From the NCBI GenBank assembly GCA_016617785.1, contig JADILM010000001.1:3224001-3288000 (forward strand): a stretch of DNA of 64,000 bases, given 5' to 3'. Position numbers and translations under genes: made by a program. This DNA is from Sporobolomyces roseus. Taxonomy: Eukaryota; Basidiomycota; Microbotryomycetes; Sporidiobolales; Sporidiobolaceae. Under the pieces are notes generated by a model. It saw nothing but the letters and a program-made list of their open reading frames with translations. It had not been told where the DNA came from and made no database searches. Below, piece by piece: positions 22,116 to 34,826 of the stretch (position 1 is the stretch's first letter; every line of letters begins with the position of its first letter).

Positions 22116-23709
22116 ATGCAGCCCCCGTCGAAGCCACTCTCCGACTTGGGCTTCGTACACCAAACGATTCGCAAGCTACCGGTAGCGTCGGGTCGCCCAA
22201 CCGAAACGATTTCAGAAGTTCTCGCCGACCTGACCTCGCAGGAGTGGGAGAGGCTCAAGACTTGGGAGGTTCCAGGAAAGCACAAGATTCATTACGCAAC
22301 CTGCATCCTGCGAGAGCTGTCGATGTGGACGACAGGCAAGGACCGTGAAGGAAACAGGACAACTAACGTGACGCTTCTCTCCCTTGTTCCGAGTCCCGTA
22401 GCGTCGCTGACAAACAGCGGATTACGTAGCCACCGAGTCACTATCATCCTTTACTTAAACTAGTCGAGCAGCTGAAGGTGCGGCTTCTTCCTTCGATTCC
22501 GCGCTACGTGGAGCTGACGCTGTGTCTTGCGAAAAGAGCGATATGCCTCGAGTTCGATACTCAATTTGGCACGAGACGTTCAATCGCCCTTCTCTACATC
22601 AGGTCGTCGCCAACTCCGCCATGGAGAGCTTGCGCGCCGCACTTTACAGCCTTAGTCCAGAAACGTTTTCTCTTCTCAAGGCGACAGCAAACCCGATTAC
22701 CCTGCAACGCTCACGCTTTCGTAACGGAGCTCAATATGTTGCAGACGAGTACGTAGATGGTAGGGGAACAAACGATTACAGAAAGCTGGTGATTGGCCCA
22801 TTCCTTGCTCAGTTTTGCGGGAGTCGAAACTTTGAGAGCTGATGTCGTCGAAGCTCAATTGTTCTTAACAGCTCGCAATAATGTTCAATATCGCATTGTT
22901 CTGTGTATGGCTTCGACTTCCTCAATTATGTAGATGCGCTCACTGACCTTGACTTTGGTAACTCCAGCTCAAAACGCTTCGCCAGCGCGAAAGCTTCGTA
23001 CGTTCGGGATTCAGACAGGACGAGGCGGCTGTGCTAAACAAGACGTTACCTCCAGTTCTATGAGCTCCTCATGGATGACTTCGTCAATGGACGCAATCAT
23101 ATCAATTACCTTAAGATTCTCGAGCTTCTCCACGCGATTGGGGAGCTAGATTCGTGTTCGAATCTTTTACTGTCAATCAAGCTTACAATCGCAAATCTCA
23201 AACCTCAATACGTCGATCTGTTCTACAAAACCTCGTTCTCCGAAGGAGGACGGTGCGGAGACCGTCTCGAAAGTGAGCTGAAAGAGCTAGCCGAGCACGT
23301 CCAGCACCGCAACGAAGACATGATAGTGAGTATTCTTCTCCCAAGCAAGCGCATGTAGTGAGCTGAACTATGTTCTGCAGAGATACGACCTTGACGCCGT
23401 CAGAAACCTTGGGGGTGAGTTTTTTCTCTCGAAATCTCGCCTTTCTTCCGTCGTTCCCAGTAGTACGATTGCACTGACGCAAGCTTACAGAGATCGCTCT
23501 CCCGGGAAGTGAATGGCACGAGGTGAGCTTGCGCCAGATTTGTTCGCCAGTCGCTCGCAAAACTCCACTAAACCTGATTGAATTCGCAGCATTGGGATCT
23601 TTGGGGCAGACGACTCGGCCTAGCTTCAGAATTCCTTTACTACGAGTATACTCCATCCCCCGAGGCCGAATCACCTTTCTCTCCTGGAAATCGCAACTAT
23701 TATCAATGA
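22116..23709 (+). CDS. Orphan multi-exon gene, function unknown
   Basis: A tentative model. The first exon starts MQPPSKPLSDLG at 22116 and contains LADLTSQEWERLKTW. Further plausible exons read EKSDMPRVRYSIWHETFN (about 22530), YELLMDDFVNGRNHINYLK (about 23060) with a run to ELKELAEHVQHRNEDM, and a last exon HWDLWGRRLGLASEFLYYEY ending RNYYQ at the TGA 23707-23709. Six or more introns would be needed, several with weak sites, and the join at about 22900-23060 crosses a stop unless an intron is placed there. The composition is soluble and helical, with no signal peptide or membrane segment. I recognise no family. The existence of a gene is likely, its exact structure is not settled. Confidence 0.4.
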
Positions 23710-24232
23710 AGTTTTCGCTTCTATTTCTTTTAGATTAGTTCTGTTCATTCTCTTGTACCCTCTTTCCTTTTGACATCTGCGCACAATTATCGAGCTGTAG
23801 AACTCCGTTTCGTTTTACATACGCAGACGATCACAAGCTTGCTCTTCTGCTGAGCCAAACGAGACCTCGAGAGCAGTGTAGGAAGATCCGACAGAAGACG
23901 AGAGACAGAGGAAAAGTCCTCGAACCAGAGGGGTCGAGATCTAGTGAAAGAAATCTCAAAAGTTAAAAACCGGCTATAGAAATAGACGACTGATGGTCAA
24001 ATCTAGCTGACAGCACGGCTGTTCGAAGATCACAAAGGAAAGTGAGATATACTGGTCAGAGCTCAGAAAAAGGTTCACAGATGAGGAAACGGTTAAGAAT
24101 TACAAGCAACAAAGTCGAGAAATCGAAACTGACGGAAACGCGAAAAAACCTGCTCCGACCTATCTCATCACTAGGCTCAAAGGCCCTGATAGCAACCTCA
24201 GAATAACGTCAGATCGATCTCGGCCCACTCAA
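23710..24232. other. Convergent intergenic region
   Basis: 523 bases between two genes transcribed toward each other. It holds both 3' UTR/terminator regions. An A-rich patch is visible at about 23950-24150. No gene seen. Confidence 0.45.
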
Positions 24233-25987
24233 TCAAACGAAATCCCATTCCTCTTCTTCTTCCCCGTCATCCTCCTCTTGGTCCTCCTCATCCCCCATCT
24301 CCCTACTTGCATCGACGAAACTACTCTGACCCATTCCTTTCCCTCTCCCAATCGTCTCCCCTCGCGATCCTTTCTTCTTCGATGATCTCTTGTTGGGCTT
24401 GGGAAAGGAGAGGGAGAGATAGTGCTCCACTACTAGTGGAAACGAGAGTGGGAAGGAAGCGGAGGAGGGAAGTGAAGTGGGAGGGGGATGGATAGTTGCT
24501 GCCGAGGAGGAAGAAGGTGAGGAGAGGGAAGGGAAGGGGTCGAGGTCCTCGTGAGTTGCGGTAAGAGGTGTAGAGCTGTTCGAAGAAATGAACGAGATTG
24601 ATCAGTCATCGAGACTAGCGTAGTCAAGTAAAGAGGAAGAAAGTCGAACCTATCATGTTTGTGTGCCTCCTCCTCCTCTCGGGGATCCACTTTTTGATCC
24701 CCCGCTGCGATCCTCACCAATTTGCCCAAATCATCCAAATCCTCTACCTTCCAACTCGTCCCTCTCGTTCCCTCCACCTCCGTGCTGCTCTCCCTAACCC
24801 AAGTGATGTAAGCTAAATCAAACGCAATCGCCATTGCACCAATCAAGACCAATTTCAACCTCTTGATCCTTGAAACCTCACTATTCCCTCGTCTTCTCTC
24901 TCTTTTCTCCCTCTCTTCTGATCCACCTTCCTCCTCCTCCTCCTCCTCTGACTCATCTTGCCCTCTCCGATCCTGTGGAGAACCTTTCCCATTCGATCCG
25001 AACCCTAATGGCCAACTCTCAACTCCTGCCTCAGATTCAGACTCATCCAAACCCCATCCAGGATTCGCTCTGATCCCAATTCTCCCCGCACTCAGACTCG
25101 GCGAAAAAGGTAGAGAGACTTGTTCGTACAAGGCGATCAATTTAGTGAGGTGACTCAAATTGCCCAACAAGGCTTCCAACGTGTTTGGTGGTAAAGTCGA
25201 TAATAATGAGAGGTTAGGTAATGGTAGATTCGAGATTGAGTAAATCGGTTCATGAAATGGAGATGGTTGGTGATGATGAGGGGGGAGGATGAATGGATCT
25301 GGACATGGAGTTTCAAGGATTTTGAACGAGAAGACTGAGAGTAATTCGAGAGTTAGGATTCGACGAGTTTTGTAGAGTTGAGAAGAGAGGGAAGAGAGGG
25401 AGTGAGAGAGGGTAGAGAGGGAGTGAGAGAGGGAAGAGAGCGAGTCGGGGAGGGGAGAGTTGGAAGAGGTCGTGAGGGATGTGAGGAGGGATTTGGCGGT
25501 CGAGAGATTTGAACGTCGGGATTGGAGGAGAGATCGACGTTCTGCGAGTGAAGAGGAGACTGTGCAAGAAAGGGGACGAGAGTTAGAATGGAAAAGGGGA
25601 AGAGAAGTTTGAGGAAACTTGCGATTGTCGACAGTTGATTTCTCTTGTTCAGTTGCGATTCTAGTATCCCTCAATTTTACACTTGTGGTCCACCTGTCTG
25701 CTTTCAATCTTGATTCTTGTCTGACTCCCAATCGAATCGATGAAGCTGAAGGACCATTCTCGAGGAGAGAGTTTGATCGGTTGGTTGCGAGAGTGAGTTG
25801 GTTACGTAGTTGAGATTTGCGTTGTTGGTGTTCGAGTAATCTACATTTGAAGAGAGGGGATGAGTGAGTGAGTTAGAGCGAGATGAAGGATGAGAGAGGA
25901 GAGGGAGAGAGATTACCTCGATTTGATACAGTTTGAACAGTAATAAGATCTAGTCGTATCTGATCTAGTACATGCTACACACTCCAT
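24233..25987 (-). CDS. ATG14: ATG14-like subunit of autophagy PI3-kinase complex I
   Basis: Minus-strand gene of about three exons. The N-terminus from the ATG at 25987 reads MECVACTRSD followed by YYCSNCIKSRLLEH, the paired-cysteine motif typical of Atg14/Barkor. A coiled-coil region follows (AERRSLLQSRRSNL, LSSQLYKTRRILTLELLSVF), then the conserved block LSHLTKLIALYEQVSLPF with AGRIGIRANPGWG. A Glu-rich insert, the segment LIGAMAIAFDLAYITW and an acidic end EEEEWDFV complete it. Atg14 directs Vps34-Vps15-Vps30 to the pre-autophagosomal site. UVRAG/Vps38 is the alternative, but the N-terminal cysteines and the lack of a C2 domain favour Atg14. An in-frame upstream ATG at 26101 would add 38 residues and overlap the VPS15 start. 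It is divergently paired with VPS15 over 104 bases. Confidence 0.75.
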
Positions 25988-26091
25988 CCGAGTCTCATGG
26001 GAATCAGAGTTCAAGTGAGAGGAGAGAGAGAGAGAGAGAGTTGATGATTCCCCTCTTTCATCTTTGTTCCGATCCCCTTCACTTCCGCTTG
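25988..26091. promoter_or_regulatory. Shared promoter, ATG14-like / VPS15
   Basis: Only 104 bases separate the two divergent start codons. The interval contains a GA dinucleotide run (26018-26040) and a pyrimidine-rich stretch next to the VPS15 start. Both promoters must use this space or the neighbouring coding DNA. Confidence 0.7.
26018..26040. repeat. (GA)n microsatellite in the shared promoter
   Basis: A near-perfect GA run of about 23 bases. GA/CT tracts are common nucleosome-excluding promoter elements in fungi; that role here is inferred. Confidence 0.8.
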
Positions 26092-29000
26092 ATGGGATCA
26101 TCAATCTCGTTACCACAGACTACTATCCCTTCAAATACCACTAGGAATACTTCCTCGAATGCTACAGATCCTTATTTCAGTGAACTAGGTGGTGAAATAC
26201 AATATGACAAGAGGTAACTAACTCCTCTCTTCTCCCTTCCTCTTGACCCAAGCTAATCCCTCCTCAAGTGTATAACTAGTATGGGTTCAGCGAGATTCTT
26301 GAAAACAGTTCGAGCCAGACACAAACAAGGAGCGTTGGTCGTCAAAGTCTTTACCAAACTCGATCCAACTTTGTCACTCAAACAGTTTCAAAAGAGGTTG
26401 AATAAAGAAAGGGACAACTTGAGGGATTGTGACAACTTGTCGAGTTATCAAAGAGTCGTAGAGACGGAGAAAGCGGGTTATTTAATTAGGCAATGGGTAC
26501 AATCAAACTTGTACGATAGAATCTCGTTCGTCTCTACTCTCTCCCTCTCTCTCTTTCCTAGTGTCGAGTGAAACTGACGACGAACTAAGGATGATAGTAC
26601 TCGACCTTTCTTAACCTCGATTGAGAAACGTTGGATCGCATTCCAACTCCTAACCGGTTTATCCCTCGCACGAGAACGAGGAGTACGCTTTTTTTCTTTT
26701 CCCTCTCTCTCTCCCTCTCTTAAGCCTGCACTAAACCCTCTCTCTCTCGTCGAAAACAACTTCAGGTCGCCCACGGTGACATCAAAACTGAAAACATACT
26801 CTGCACTTCTTACAACTGGATCTACCTGTCGGATTTCTCAACTTGTTACAAACCGACCTACCTCCCCTTGGACGACCCTTCAGTATTCTCCTACTTCTTC
26901 GACACTTCTTCTCGTCGTTCTTGTTACTTGGCTCCCGAACGATTCTACTCTTCGAATTCTGACCAAGCTAAATTAAAGACTTGTTTGGAATGGGGCAAGA
27001 GAGATGGGAGGGTTACGGAAGAGATGGACGTTTTCAGTTGTGGGTGTGTGTTGGCAGAATTGTGGATGGAAGGTACTAGTCCATTCACGTTGACTCAATT
27101 GTTCAAGTATCGAGAAGGAGCATACGACCTCGAATCTTATTTGTCCGAAATCGAGGAAATCGAAATTCGTGTACGTTGTTCTCTCTCTCTCTCTCTCTCT
27201 CCTTCTTTTCTCATCACGAGCTAAGACGAAGAGAAATGAGTAGGATTTAATCAGGAGTATGATTTCACTCGAACCTGGTTCCCGTCCGAATTTCTCTCAA
27301 ATCCTCTCGAACTCGAAAATTTTCTCACCCATTTTCTCAACTTTCCTACACCCCTTCCTATCCTCCCTGAACCAAATCCCTCCATCCCCTACTTCTTCCC
27401 GCACGATATCGGGAATCGCGACTCCCGGAGGAGGAGGAGGAGGAGGGGCAGAACAAACTTTATTGAGAACTGAGAGCGATGAAAGGATTGAGAGGGTTTG
27501 GACTGAGTGGGAAGTCGTTGGTAGGTATTTGGATGAGAGTGTTGAGGAGAAGGATAGGAAGCGATGGGAAGGTAGGAATGGCAAGGAGAAGGAGAAGGAG
27601 AAGGAGAAGGAGGAAGAGCAAGTCGAGAGGGAGGACGAGATTTTCCCAATTCGACTGAACCTACCAGGGATGGAAGGGGAGGTCGTTACGAGTGGTTGTA
27701 TGAAAGGTGAGTTTCCCTTTTCCCCTTTCACTCCGGAGTGAGAGAACGCTGATACATTGATAATTGTAGATGGACCCGCTCTCATCATGCTTTCCTTGAT
27801 TTGTTCAAACCTTCGAAATTGCTTACGACCCTCGTCGATTCTACGAGCACTCGAACTCCTCCTCGCCCTCAATCGGTACTTGACGGATGAAACTAGGTTG
27901 GATAGGTTAGTACCTTATTTAGTGAGTTTATTGAGTGACGAAGAAGCGATCGTGAGGAGTATGGCTCTACGAGTTCTCACCCAAACTGTACGTTCTCTCA
28001 TCCTTCTCTCTCTCCTCCTCCTCCGAGCTCATACTGATCCGCCCCCTCCTGAGTAGTTGATGTTGGTCGAAACTCTAACTCCTTCAAACCTCGACCTCTT
28101 ACCCTCCTATATCTTACCAAACACTCTACCCTTCTGTCAAGATCCCGAAACCTTGCCGAGAGTAACGTACGCTTTGTGTATTAGTAGGATTGCGGAGGTC
28201 GGGAAGAGGTTTGTGGATATGGCAGAGGCTATGAAAGGGGATGTTGGAGGAGGGTTCGAGTTTGGGTTATCTGCAGGAGGAACTGGTGGGAATGGGGAAG
28301 CGGGAGGGGAAGAGTTCGAAGGGAACCCTTATGCCGTGAGTATTTGATTCCCTTACAAACAATCACAGATAAAGAGGCTGAGCTGTTGAAAAAGTCTTTG
28401 CAGGCAAACTATGATACACGACTTTCTGAACTCCACCTCCAAATCTCTCTTCACCTCTCACCACTCCTAACCGATCCTTCCCCCTCCGTACGCCGCGCAT
28501 TACTCTACACGATCCCTTCCTTGTGTCGTTTCTTTGGAAGACAGAAAGCGAACGATGTAATTTTGGCACATTTGGTCACGTATTTGAATACGAGGGATTG
28601 GTTGTTGAGGGAGAAATGGAATGAGGTTTGCGTCGGAGTCGCAGAGGTCGTTGGAGCGAAAGCACTCGAAGAATACGTATTACCTTTGATTGTACTCAGT
28701 TTGGCGGGTGAGCTCACTGATCTTTCGAGACAAATTCAGGACGAGCTGACTATATCGGAAGGAGATATAGATCCGGAAGAATTTGTGACTACTCGAGTAC
28801 TCGAAACGTTGACGACCTTGGCTTCTCGTCGTTTACTCGCAAAATCAAAGATCTGGGAACTAGTTCAACAAACCTCGGGATTCCTCTGTCACCCAAACAT
28901 CTGGATTCGAGAAGGTGCAGCTTCGATTCAATTTATCACCTCCCCGATCAATGAAGAGCTGATGCATTGTGTGAGATGAGTGAAAAAAAAAGGTACCGCT

Positions 29001-32000
29001 ACTTTCCTAGCTGTCGTTTCGACCCTTTTGCAGGAGACAGATCGATGGTGTATCTTCTATCCGATCGTCAAGCGACTATTGAGAGCAGATGTCAAGGAGA
29101 TCACTGATCTCGCGTTACTCGATAACGCTCGAGAACCAGTTCGTTTCCTTTCTTTCCCGCCTCTCGAATTCCGAAGAAGGGCTGATCTCTCGTTGTTATC
29201 GTTCAGCTTCCGAGAGTAATCTTTGAAGCGGCGGTCAACTGGGCGAGTAGAGCTGGAAAGTCGAACTTCTGGTCTTTATCTCGGACGCCTGCGAAAGGTG
29301 CTCCGAGAGATGCTGGAGTCAGAACCGACGAGTGCGTTGAACTCCTTTGCTTTCGAGGCTTGCTTCGGCTACTGATGATAGGACTGAGTGATAGGGATCA
29401 CGCTCAGCTCGAGAAGATGAGACAATTGGGAATGAAGCCTGAAGACGAGTACAAATTGAGCGCGATGAGAGATTACATCAACAAGCTCGCAGCGGCTCGT
29501 CAAGCGTGAGCCAAATCTCGTTGCTTCATCACTCACTTGTCGTGCCTGATATCGATTTGCATCTCCTCCACAGCGCTCCGTCTCGAATGTCAGACCCAGC
29601 AACCGATTCTCTCCTTTCTTCGGCCAATTCTTCGCTTCAAGATCTCGGTGTCGTGCCCCAAACAATCTTCTTCAGCATCCGACCTCAATCCGAAGTGCTC
29701 CACGTTGCTCGAAATCGCTTATCGACCCAATCTCCCTCCGAATTTGCGGGAGCAGGTTTCCTCGGAAGGAGAAGCTCTTCGAATGCCGGTCATGGAGGAG
29801 ATATCCCTCGATCGCCGAACTCTCCTGGCGAGAGACCTGGAGCTGGTAGAAGCGTCAGTGGAGGACAACTCACCGATGATCTCAGGAGAAGACTAGCGCT
29901 CGGAGGTGCGGGTGGATCAAACGCCTCTCTCGCTAGTCTCCAGCACGACGGCTTGACTGTTCCAAACGAAGCTGGATCTCCGGGTCGCAAAAGTGGCTTA
30001 GGATCACCGATCAGTCTCGCTGCTGGAGGAGGAGGAGAGCAGCATCTTCATCTCAAAAGAACTGTTTCTCAAACCGATACCGAAATCTCCGATATCACCG
30101 CCTCGACGTCAACTTCGACTTTCTCGAATCCTATAACTACGGCTACTTCTCAGCAACCTCCAGCTCGATCGAGAGTCCGACTGTCCGGAGTCGAAGTTGC
30201 GAAAGTTTCGCCTGCCGTCGCCGAAGATTCGACGAATGCGATGGGTTTGTTCGATGTCGATGCGAGGTATAGGGAAGGAAGTGAAGCTGAAGTGGCATCT
30301 GCAGCGGGTACTGAGCTGAACTCGATTGCTGGGACGGGGACTGGAACCGGAATGTTGGGGAGGAGTGCAGCGAGAAAAGTTGTTCTTCCTCAAAGATTTG
30401 TCAGCACATACGGTGAATTCGCAATCGTTCATTCTCAAAGGCCTCCAGTGATTGACGCCTGAACTGTCACAGACGGGAACGATCCAAGCATCAAGCAACT
30501 TCTCGAACGTACTTATCTCGACTCGTACCGAGAACCGCTTCCGGAACTCGGTCCTCACGTCACTCCCGGTATTCCTCGTCGACGAGCTCTCCGTACCTCT
30601 TTCCCCCCTCGGGAACGAACTCCTTCGAGACCGGAAGGAACCCTCATCGCTGACCTCGTCGAACATACTGGTCCAATCATCGATATCGCAGTCGCACCCG
30701 ACCAACTCTTCTTCGCGACAGGGTCCGAAGATGGAACAGTCAAGATTTGGGACACGATGCGACTCGAGAAGAACGTCACTTCGAAATCGAGGCAAACTTT
30801 CCAACAAGGAGGACAGATCACTTCGGTTGTAATGCTCGAAGCTTCTCACTGTGTCGCAAGCGCTTCGACGAACGGTACAATTTGGATCCATCGAGTCGAC
30901 GTCGGATTGAATGGCACGATGCCCAAGTATTCGAAACCGGCACTGATTCGTCAACATCGAGTCGACGAAAAAGAAGATTTCGTGACTTGCCTCTCGAGCT
31001 ACAACACTGGTAAGCAATCACTCTCAGACTCGATATACTCGCTTGGACTCATGACTACTCGACTACAGAGACGACTTGCAATCTCGTTTACGGAACTTCG
31101 CTCTCGACAATCTCGATTCTCGACATCCGCACAATGCAATCGCTTCACACCTTCTCGAACCCTCGTCACCTCGGTCCGATTACTTCTATCTGTATCGACC
31201 ACAAACACCTCTGGCTCGTCGCAGGAACGGCATCTGGGACCTTGACGTTGTGGGATCTGAGGTTCGGATTACTCTTGCGAAGTTGGACGATCGGAGCAAG
31301 AAAGATTGAGAAAGTTGCTTTACATCCCTCAAAGGGTAAAGGGAGATGGATTGTTGTCGCGGCAGAGGGTGAAGAGCGCGGCGGCAAATCGAAGAAGCAA
31401 GGGACAATCATTGCCGAAGTTTGGGATATCGATCAAGGTCGCAAAGTCGAAGAATTCCGAATCTTGTCTCCACAGCAAGCTTCGACAACCTCGGGAGGAC
31501 CGCTCTCGAATCGCACCAACCTTTTCTCCTCGACCGACGAGGTTTCTTCTTCGACCATGAATGAAGCTACTCTCGATCCCGCTGCCGCCATCGAGGCTCT
31601 CCTCGCTTCCTCGACTGCTCCTCCCGTAAAAACTCCTTCTCCAGCTACTTCCTCGGTCGATCGACCGAATACGGGCACTCCTCCAGTCGTCCCATCGATT
31701 CGAGCTTTCCTCCTTGGAACCGACTACTCTCTTCAGCCGACTGCTCGACCCTCTGTAGGAAACCCAGACTCGGTTGAATCAAGAGAAGGAAAAAAGGATG
31801 GAGGATTCTTCTTGACTGGAGGTGAAGATCGAAAATTGAGGTTCTGGGATTTGGGAAGAGCGGGAAGAAGTGCAGTTGTTAGCGGTTTAGATATCGATGA
31901 AGAGATACCTTCTTTCAGGTGAATGCTCTGTGACTACTCTCGAAAACGCCTGAGCTGATCAGAGATTGCTTCGACAGTGTTCACGCTTCGACCTCTCGCC

Positions 32001-32245
32001 CAACTCTCTACCTTGAATCACCTCCTCCCTCTCAAGCTCCTCCTGCCTCCTCGTCCGCTTCAACTTCCTCTCGCTCCCGCCCTACGCCATCCTCTCGAGT
32101 TCATCGATCGACTCTTATCGCCAATTCTCAGCAGCAACTTTTGAAAGCTCACCGAGAAGCGATCACCGCTCTTGCTATCATCGATCTACCCTTCAGGTGT
32201 GTTGTCAGCGGCGATAGAAGCGGTGTTGTCAAGGTCTTTGAGTAA
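26092..32245 (+). CDS. VPS15: VPS15, regulatory protein kinase of the PI3-kinase complex
   Basis: A large multi-exon gene. The start MGSSISLPQT has Gly at position 2, fitting the known N-myristoylation of Vps15. The kinase-like domain (about 26280-27310) shows SLARERGVAHGDIKTENIL, YLSDFSTCYKPTYLPLDDP, YFFDTSSRR and YLAPERF, all Vps15-specific. HEAT-type helical repeats follow (about 27770-29200: LLALNRYLTDETRLDRLVPY, LLTDPSPSVRRALLYTIPSL, FFGRQKANDVILAHLVTYL). After a long Ser/Gly/Pro linker the C-terminal WD40 propeller (about 30470-32245) reads LIADLVEHTGPIIDIAVAPD, GSEDGTVKIWD, GTASGTLTLWDLR, GGEDRKLRFWDLGR and CVVSGDRSGVVKVFE to the stop. The protein anchors Vps34 to membranes in both autophagy and endosomal complexes. 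Internal exon joins at about 28970-29010 are less certain. Confidence 0.93.
27181..27202. repeat. (CT)n microsatellite in a VPS15 intron
   Basis: An uninterrupted CT run right after a GTACGT donor within a kinase-domain intron. It probably acts as, or is tolerated as, the intron polypyrimidine tract. Confidence 0.8.
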
Positions 32246-32437
32246 TCCCTTTGAGTAATCTGTCCTTTGTGCTGTTCTGTTGTTGTTGCCGAAATTTACA
32301 AGTTTCTCTCTTGTCTCTGGTCATGATTCTTTGCGAGAACAAACGAGAACCTTTTCCAAGCACGAAGACAAAAGAGGTACAACCCAAAGAATGTACATAA
32401 GACGAGGAAAGAATAGAGATAGAACAACGAAACGAGA

Positions 32438-34713
32438 CTACTTGTTGAGAGTTTTGAGCACTCCCTCCATCTTCTCCAACAAGACCTGCATTTGTTTCTC
32501 TCCAAAGATCAACATCGGTCTCAACCTAACTGCCCTATCTCCACAACCTCCCATCACAACTCCGACTTTCCTCATCTCAGCAACGAATCGATCCCTCATC
32601 TCTGGTGAGTCACAGTCGAAACTGATGAAAGTCCCTTCGTTTTTACCCCGGAGGTTCTGCATGACTTTTGGGTAGTGAGAGGCAAAAGAGGAGAGAGAGT
32701 TGAAGAGTTCTGAACCGATCGATGCCGTGTGTGAAACGAGATCGTGTTGTTTAATGAACGAAATCATTTCGCGAGCTTGAAGTGCTCGAATCGGGTCTCC
32801 CATCCATGTATTGTAGCTGTCCCATTCAGTTCAGAGTTAGTATTGACCACCAGGAGCGAGTCACAAGTTCGACTCACTTGCGATAAGGAAGTGAAGCGCG
32901 AGTTTCAGCATTGTGATAGAATCCAGAACTTTGACACTTCTTTGAGAACGTGACAAAGTCAGGTGCGTTTTGAAGATTCCATTTCTCGTGCGCCCAGAAA
33001 GTTCCGGTCGCTCCCATACCGGTTTGAACTTCGTCGACGATCAGGTAGACTCCGTGTTCCTGTCAAGGGGAAGGTTTTGAGAAGAGAAGGAAAGGGAAGA
33101 GGCAATAAGATCGTCAGTCTCAGGACTTCTCGAGGTAGTGAGGAGGGTAGGAGAATAGAAGAGAGGTGATTTACGCGAGTAATCGTTCGTAAAGCTTTGA
33201 AGAAGTTTGGACTAGCGTGATTGTCTCCTCCCTGTACGAAGAATGGTTCATCGATCAGTCTCTACAAGTCAAAGTAGATAGAAGACTCAATCACACGCAC
33301 CTCGGATTGAATAGGTTCGACAATGAGCGCCGCAACTTTCTTGCCCTTCTTCGCCCACTCAACGATACACTCCTCTACTTCAGCAATCGCCCTCGACTCG
33401 CTCTCTGCGTTCTCCGCTTCGTATTCCTCAAGAGGGTATTTCATCTTGGGGAATGAAACGGCGGGCCAATCGAAAGCAGGAATGTCGAGCTTGTGAATCG
33501 CTTTGGATCGGGTGAGGGAGAGGGATCCGAAGAGGCGTCCATGAAATGCGCTCTTGAAAGAGAGCGCTACGAGATCAGGAGTTCCAGGGGTTGCGTTCTT
33601 CATGCAGGAGCTCAATTCATCGGAAGAGAATCCCTCTTGATTAGCTTCACCACGTTCACGAGCTCGGTAAGCCATGAAAGCAGCTTTGAGTGCACCTTCA
33701 TTCGCACAAGAACCGCACATCTAACCAACCAAAATCAATGGCGAGGTCAGTTTTGCCGGTCTGGGAAGAGGGTTTTTGCATTGTAGAGGAAGCGACGAGC
33801 TTACTTGAGTGAAGAGATGAGGAGTTCCTTTCGGAGCGACAGAGAGTAAACCATCATGAATCGTTTTGGACCATTCAGCATTCGGAAAAGATCCTAACGC
33901 TGGTCGATTCATTCTGTTTTACGATGAGGGGCGAACGTCAGAACGTCGCATGACAAGTGAGGAGCTGGAAGGTGACTTACGCAGCGACAGCGAATTCATC
34001 CTAAACGATCTCGAGCAAACGTTTGTCAGTAACTACTTCGCTATTGCCAAACGAGCTCGAGGAGATCAGGCTTACGGTTTTCGCAAGTTTGATGAGTTCA
34101 GGGTTATTGTATCCAATCGCAATACTATCCCGCTCTCAAAACCATGATCAGCGAGAGTTTTTCAGAGTCAAAAAGAAAGGGAGAAAGCTTCTTTACCTAG
34201 CGATTTGGGAGAACACATCCAGCATTTCGTTTCCGTCTACATCTACCAAGTAATTACCTATGGAAGAAGAAGTGGGAGAGTGTCAGGAAGAAGGAATCGT
34301 GCGGGAGAGGAATTGGGTTGCGAAGGATTGGTTCAGGTTGACTCACCTCTTGATTTAGCGTAATCTATTCGTTCGAGTGAGATGGTCAGTACAGTCTCGT
34401 CGCGGACACAGTAACGGGGAAGGAGAAAAGGGGCTTACCCGCGACTACGATGTGAGTCCTGTTATCTTGAAATTGATTGATCGATTGACTCGCTTCAACA
34501 GATTTGGGACCTACCGAACAGCGCATCTACTGTCAGCTTCCTATAACACTAAGATGACCTGAGAGGGAGCTGACCTGGGATTGAGGGAGAGACGAGGTTT
34601 GGAGAAGTTGGTTCATTCTTGAAGATTGAAGAAGATTGGAATGTCGCGTAAGACCTAGTTGCGCTCTTGAAGAGGGGCTGAGCTCTAGCTACCCTGTGTA
34701 CAGAAGCTAGCAT
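32438..34713 (-). CDS. UGA1: 4-aminobutyrate aminotransferase (GABA transaminase)
   Basis: Class III PLP-dependent aminotransferase that converts GABA and 2-oxoglutarate to succinate semialdehyde and glutamate. The start at 34713 gives a basic, Ser-rich leader ([20 protein letters not shown]), which looks like a mitochondrial presequence. Family motifs are [71 protein letters not shown] (the Asp that contacts the PLP ring) and DFVTFSKK, whose Lys would form the Schiff base. The C-terminus runs through [16 protein letters not shown] and ends VLKTLNK at the TAG 32438-32440. Yeast Uga1 is cytosolic while animal and many other fungal forms are mitochondrial; the leader suggests the latter here. 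It is divergent from the THOC5-like gene over 113 bases. Several short introns interrupt the 5' third. Confidence 0.92.
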
Positions 34714-34826
34714 GATTCGGTGTATTCGAAGTGAGAGGTAAGAAGGAGAGACTCGTCCCCCCGCAAGTTCGTCTCTCGCAACTAACCGCTTCCCTCATTT
34801 CACTCTCTATCAAGCAATACACCACT
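34714..34826. promoter_or_regulatory. Shared promoter, UGA1 / THOC5-like
   Basis: 113 bases between two divergent ATG codons. No named element was recognised. The open frame of the THOC5-like gene continues upstream only without an ATG. Confidence 0.6.

Noticed and set aside
26018..26040. Short repeats as a possible CRISPR or satellite array
   Set aside because: It is a plain GA dinucleotide run; there are no spacers, and the genome is eukaryotic.
30109..31017. 302-codon open frame on the minus strand
   Set aside because: It lies opposite the VPS15 linker and WD40 exons, reads Ser/Arg-rich shadow sequence and has no family features; VPS15 motifs on the plus strand are unambiguous.
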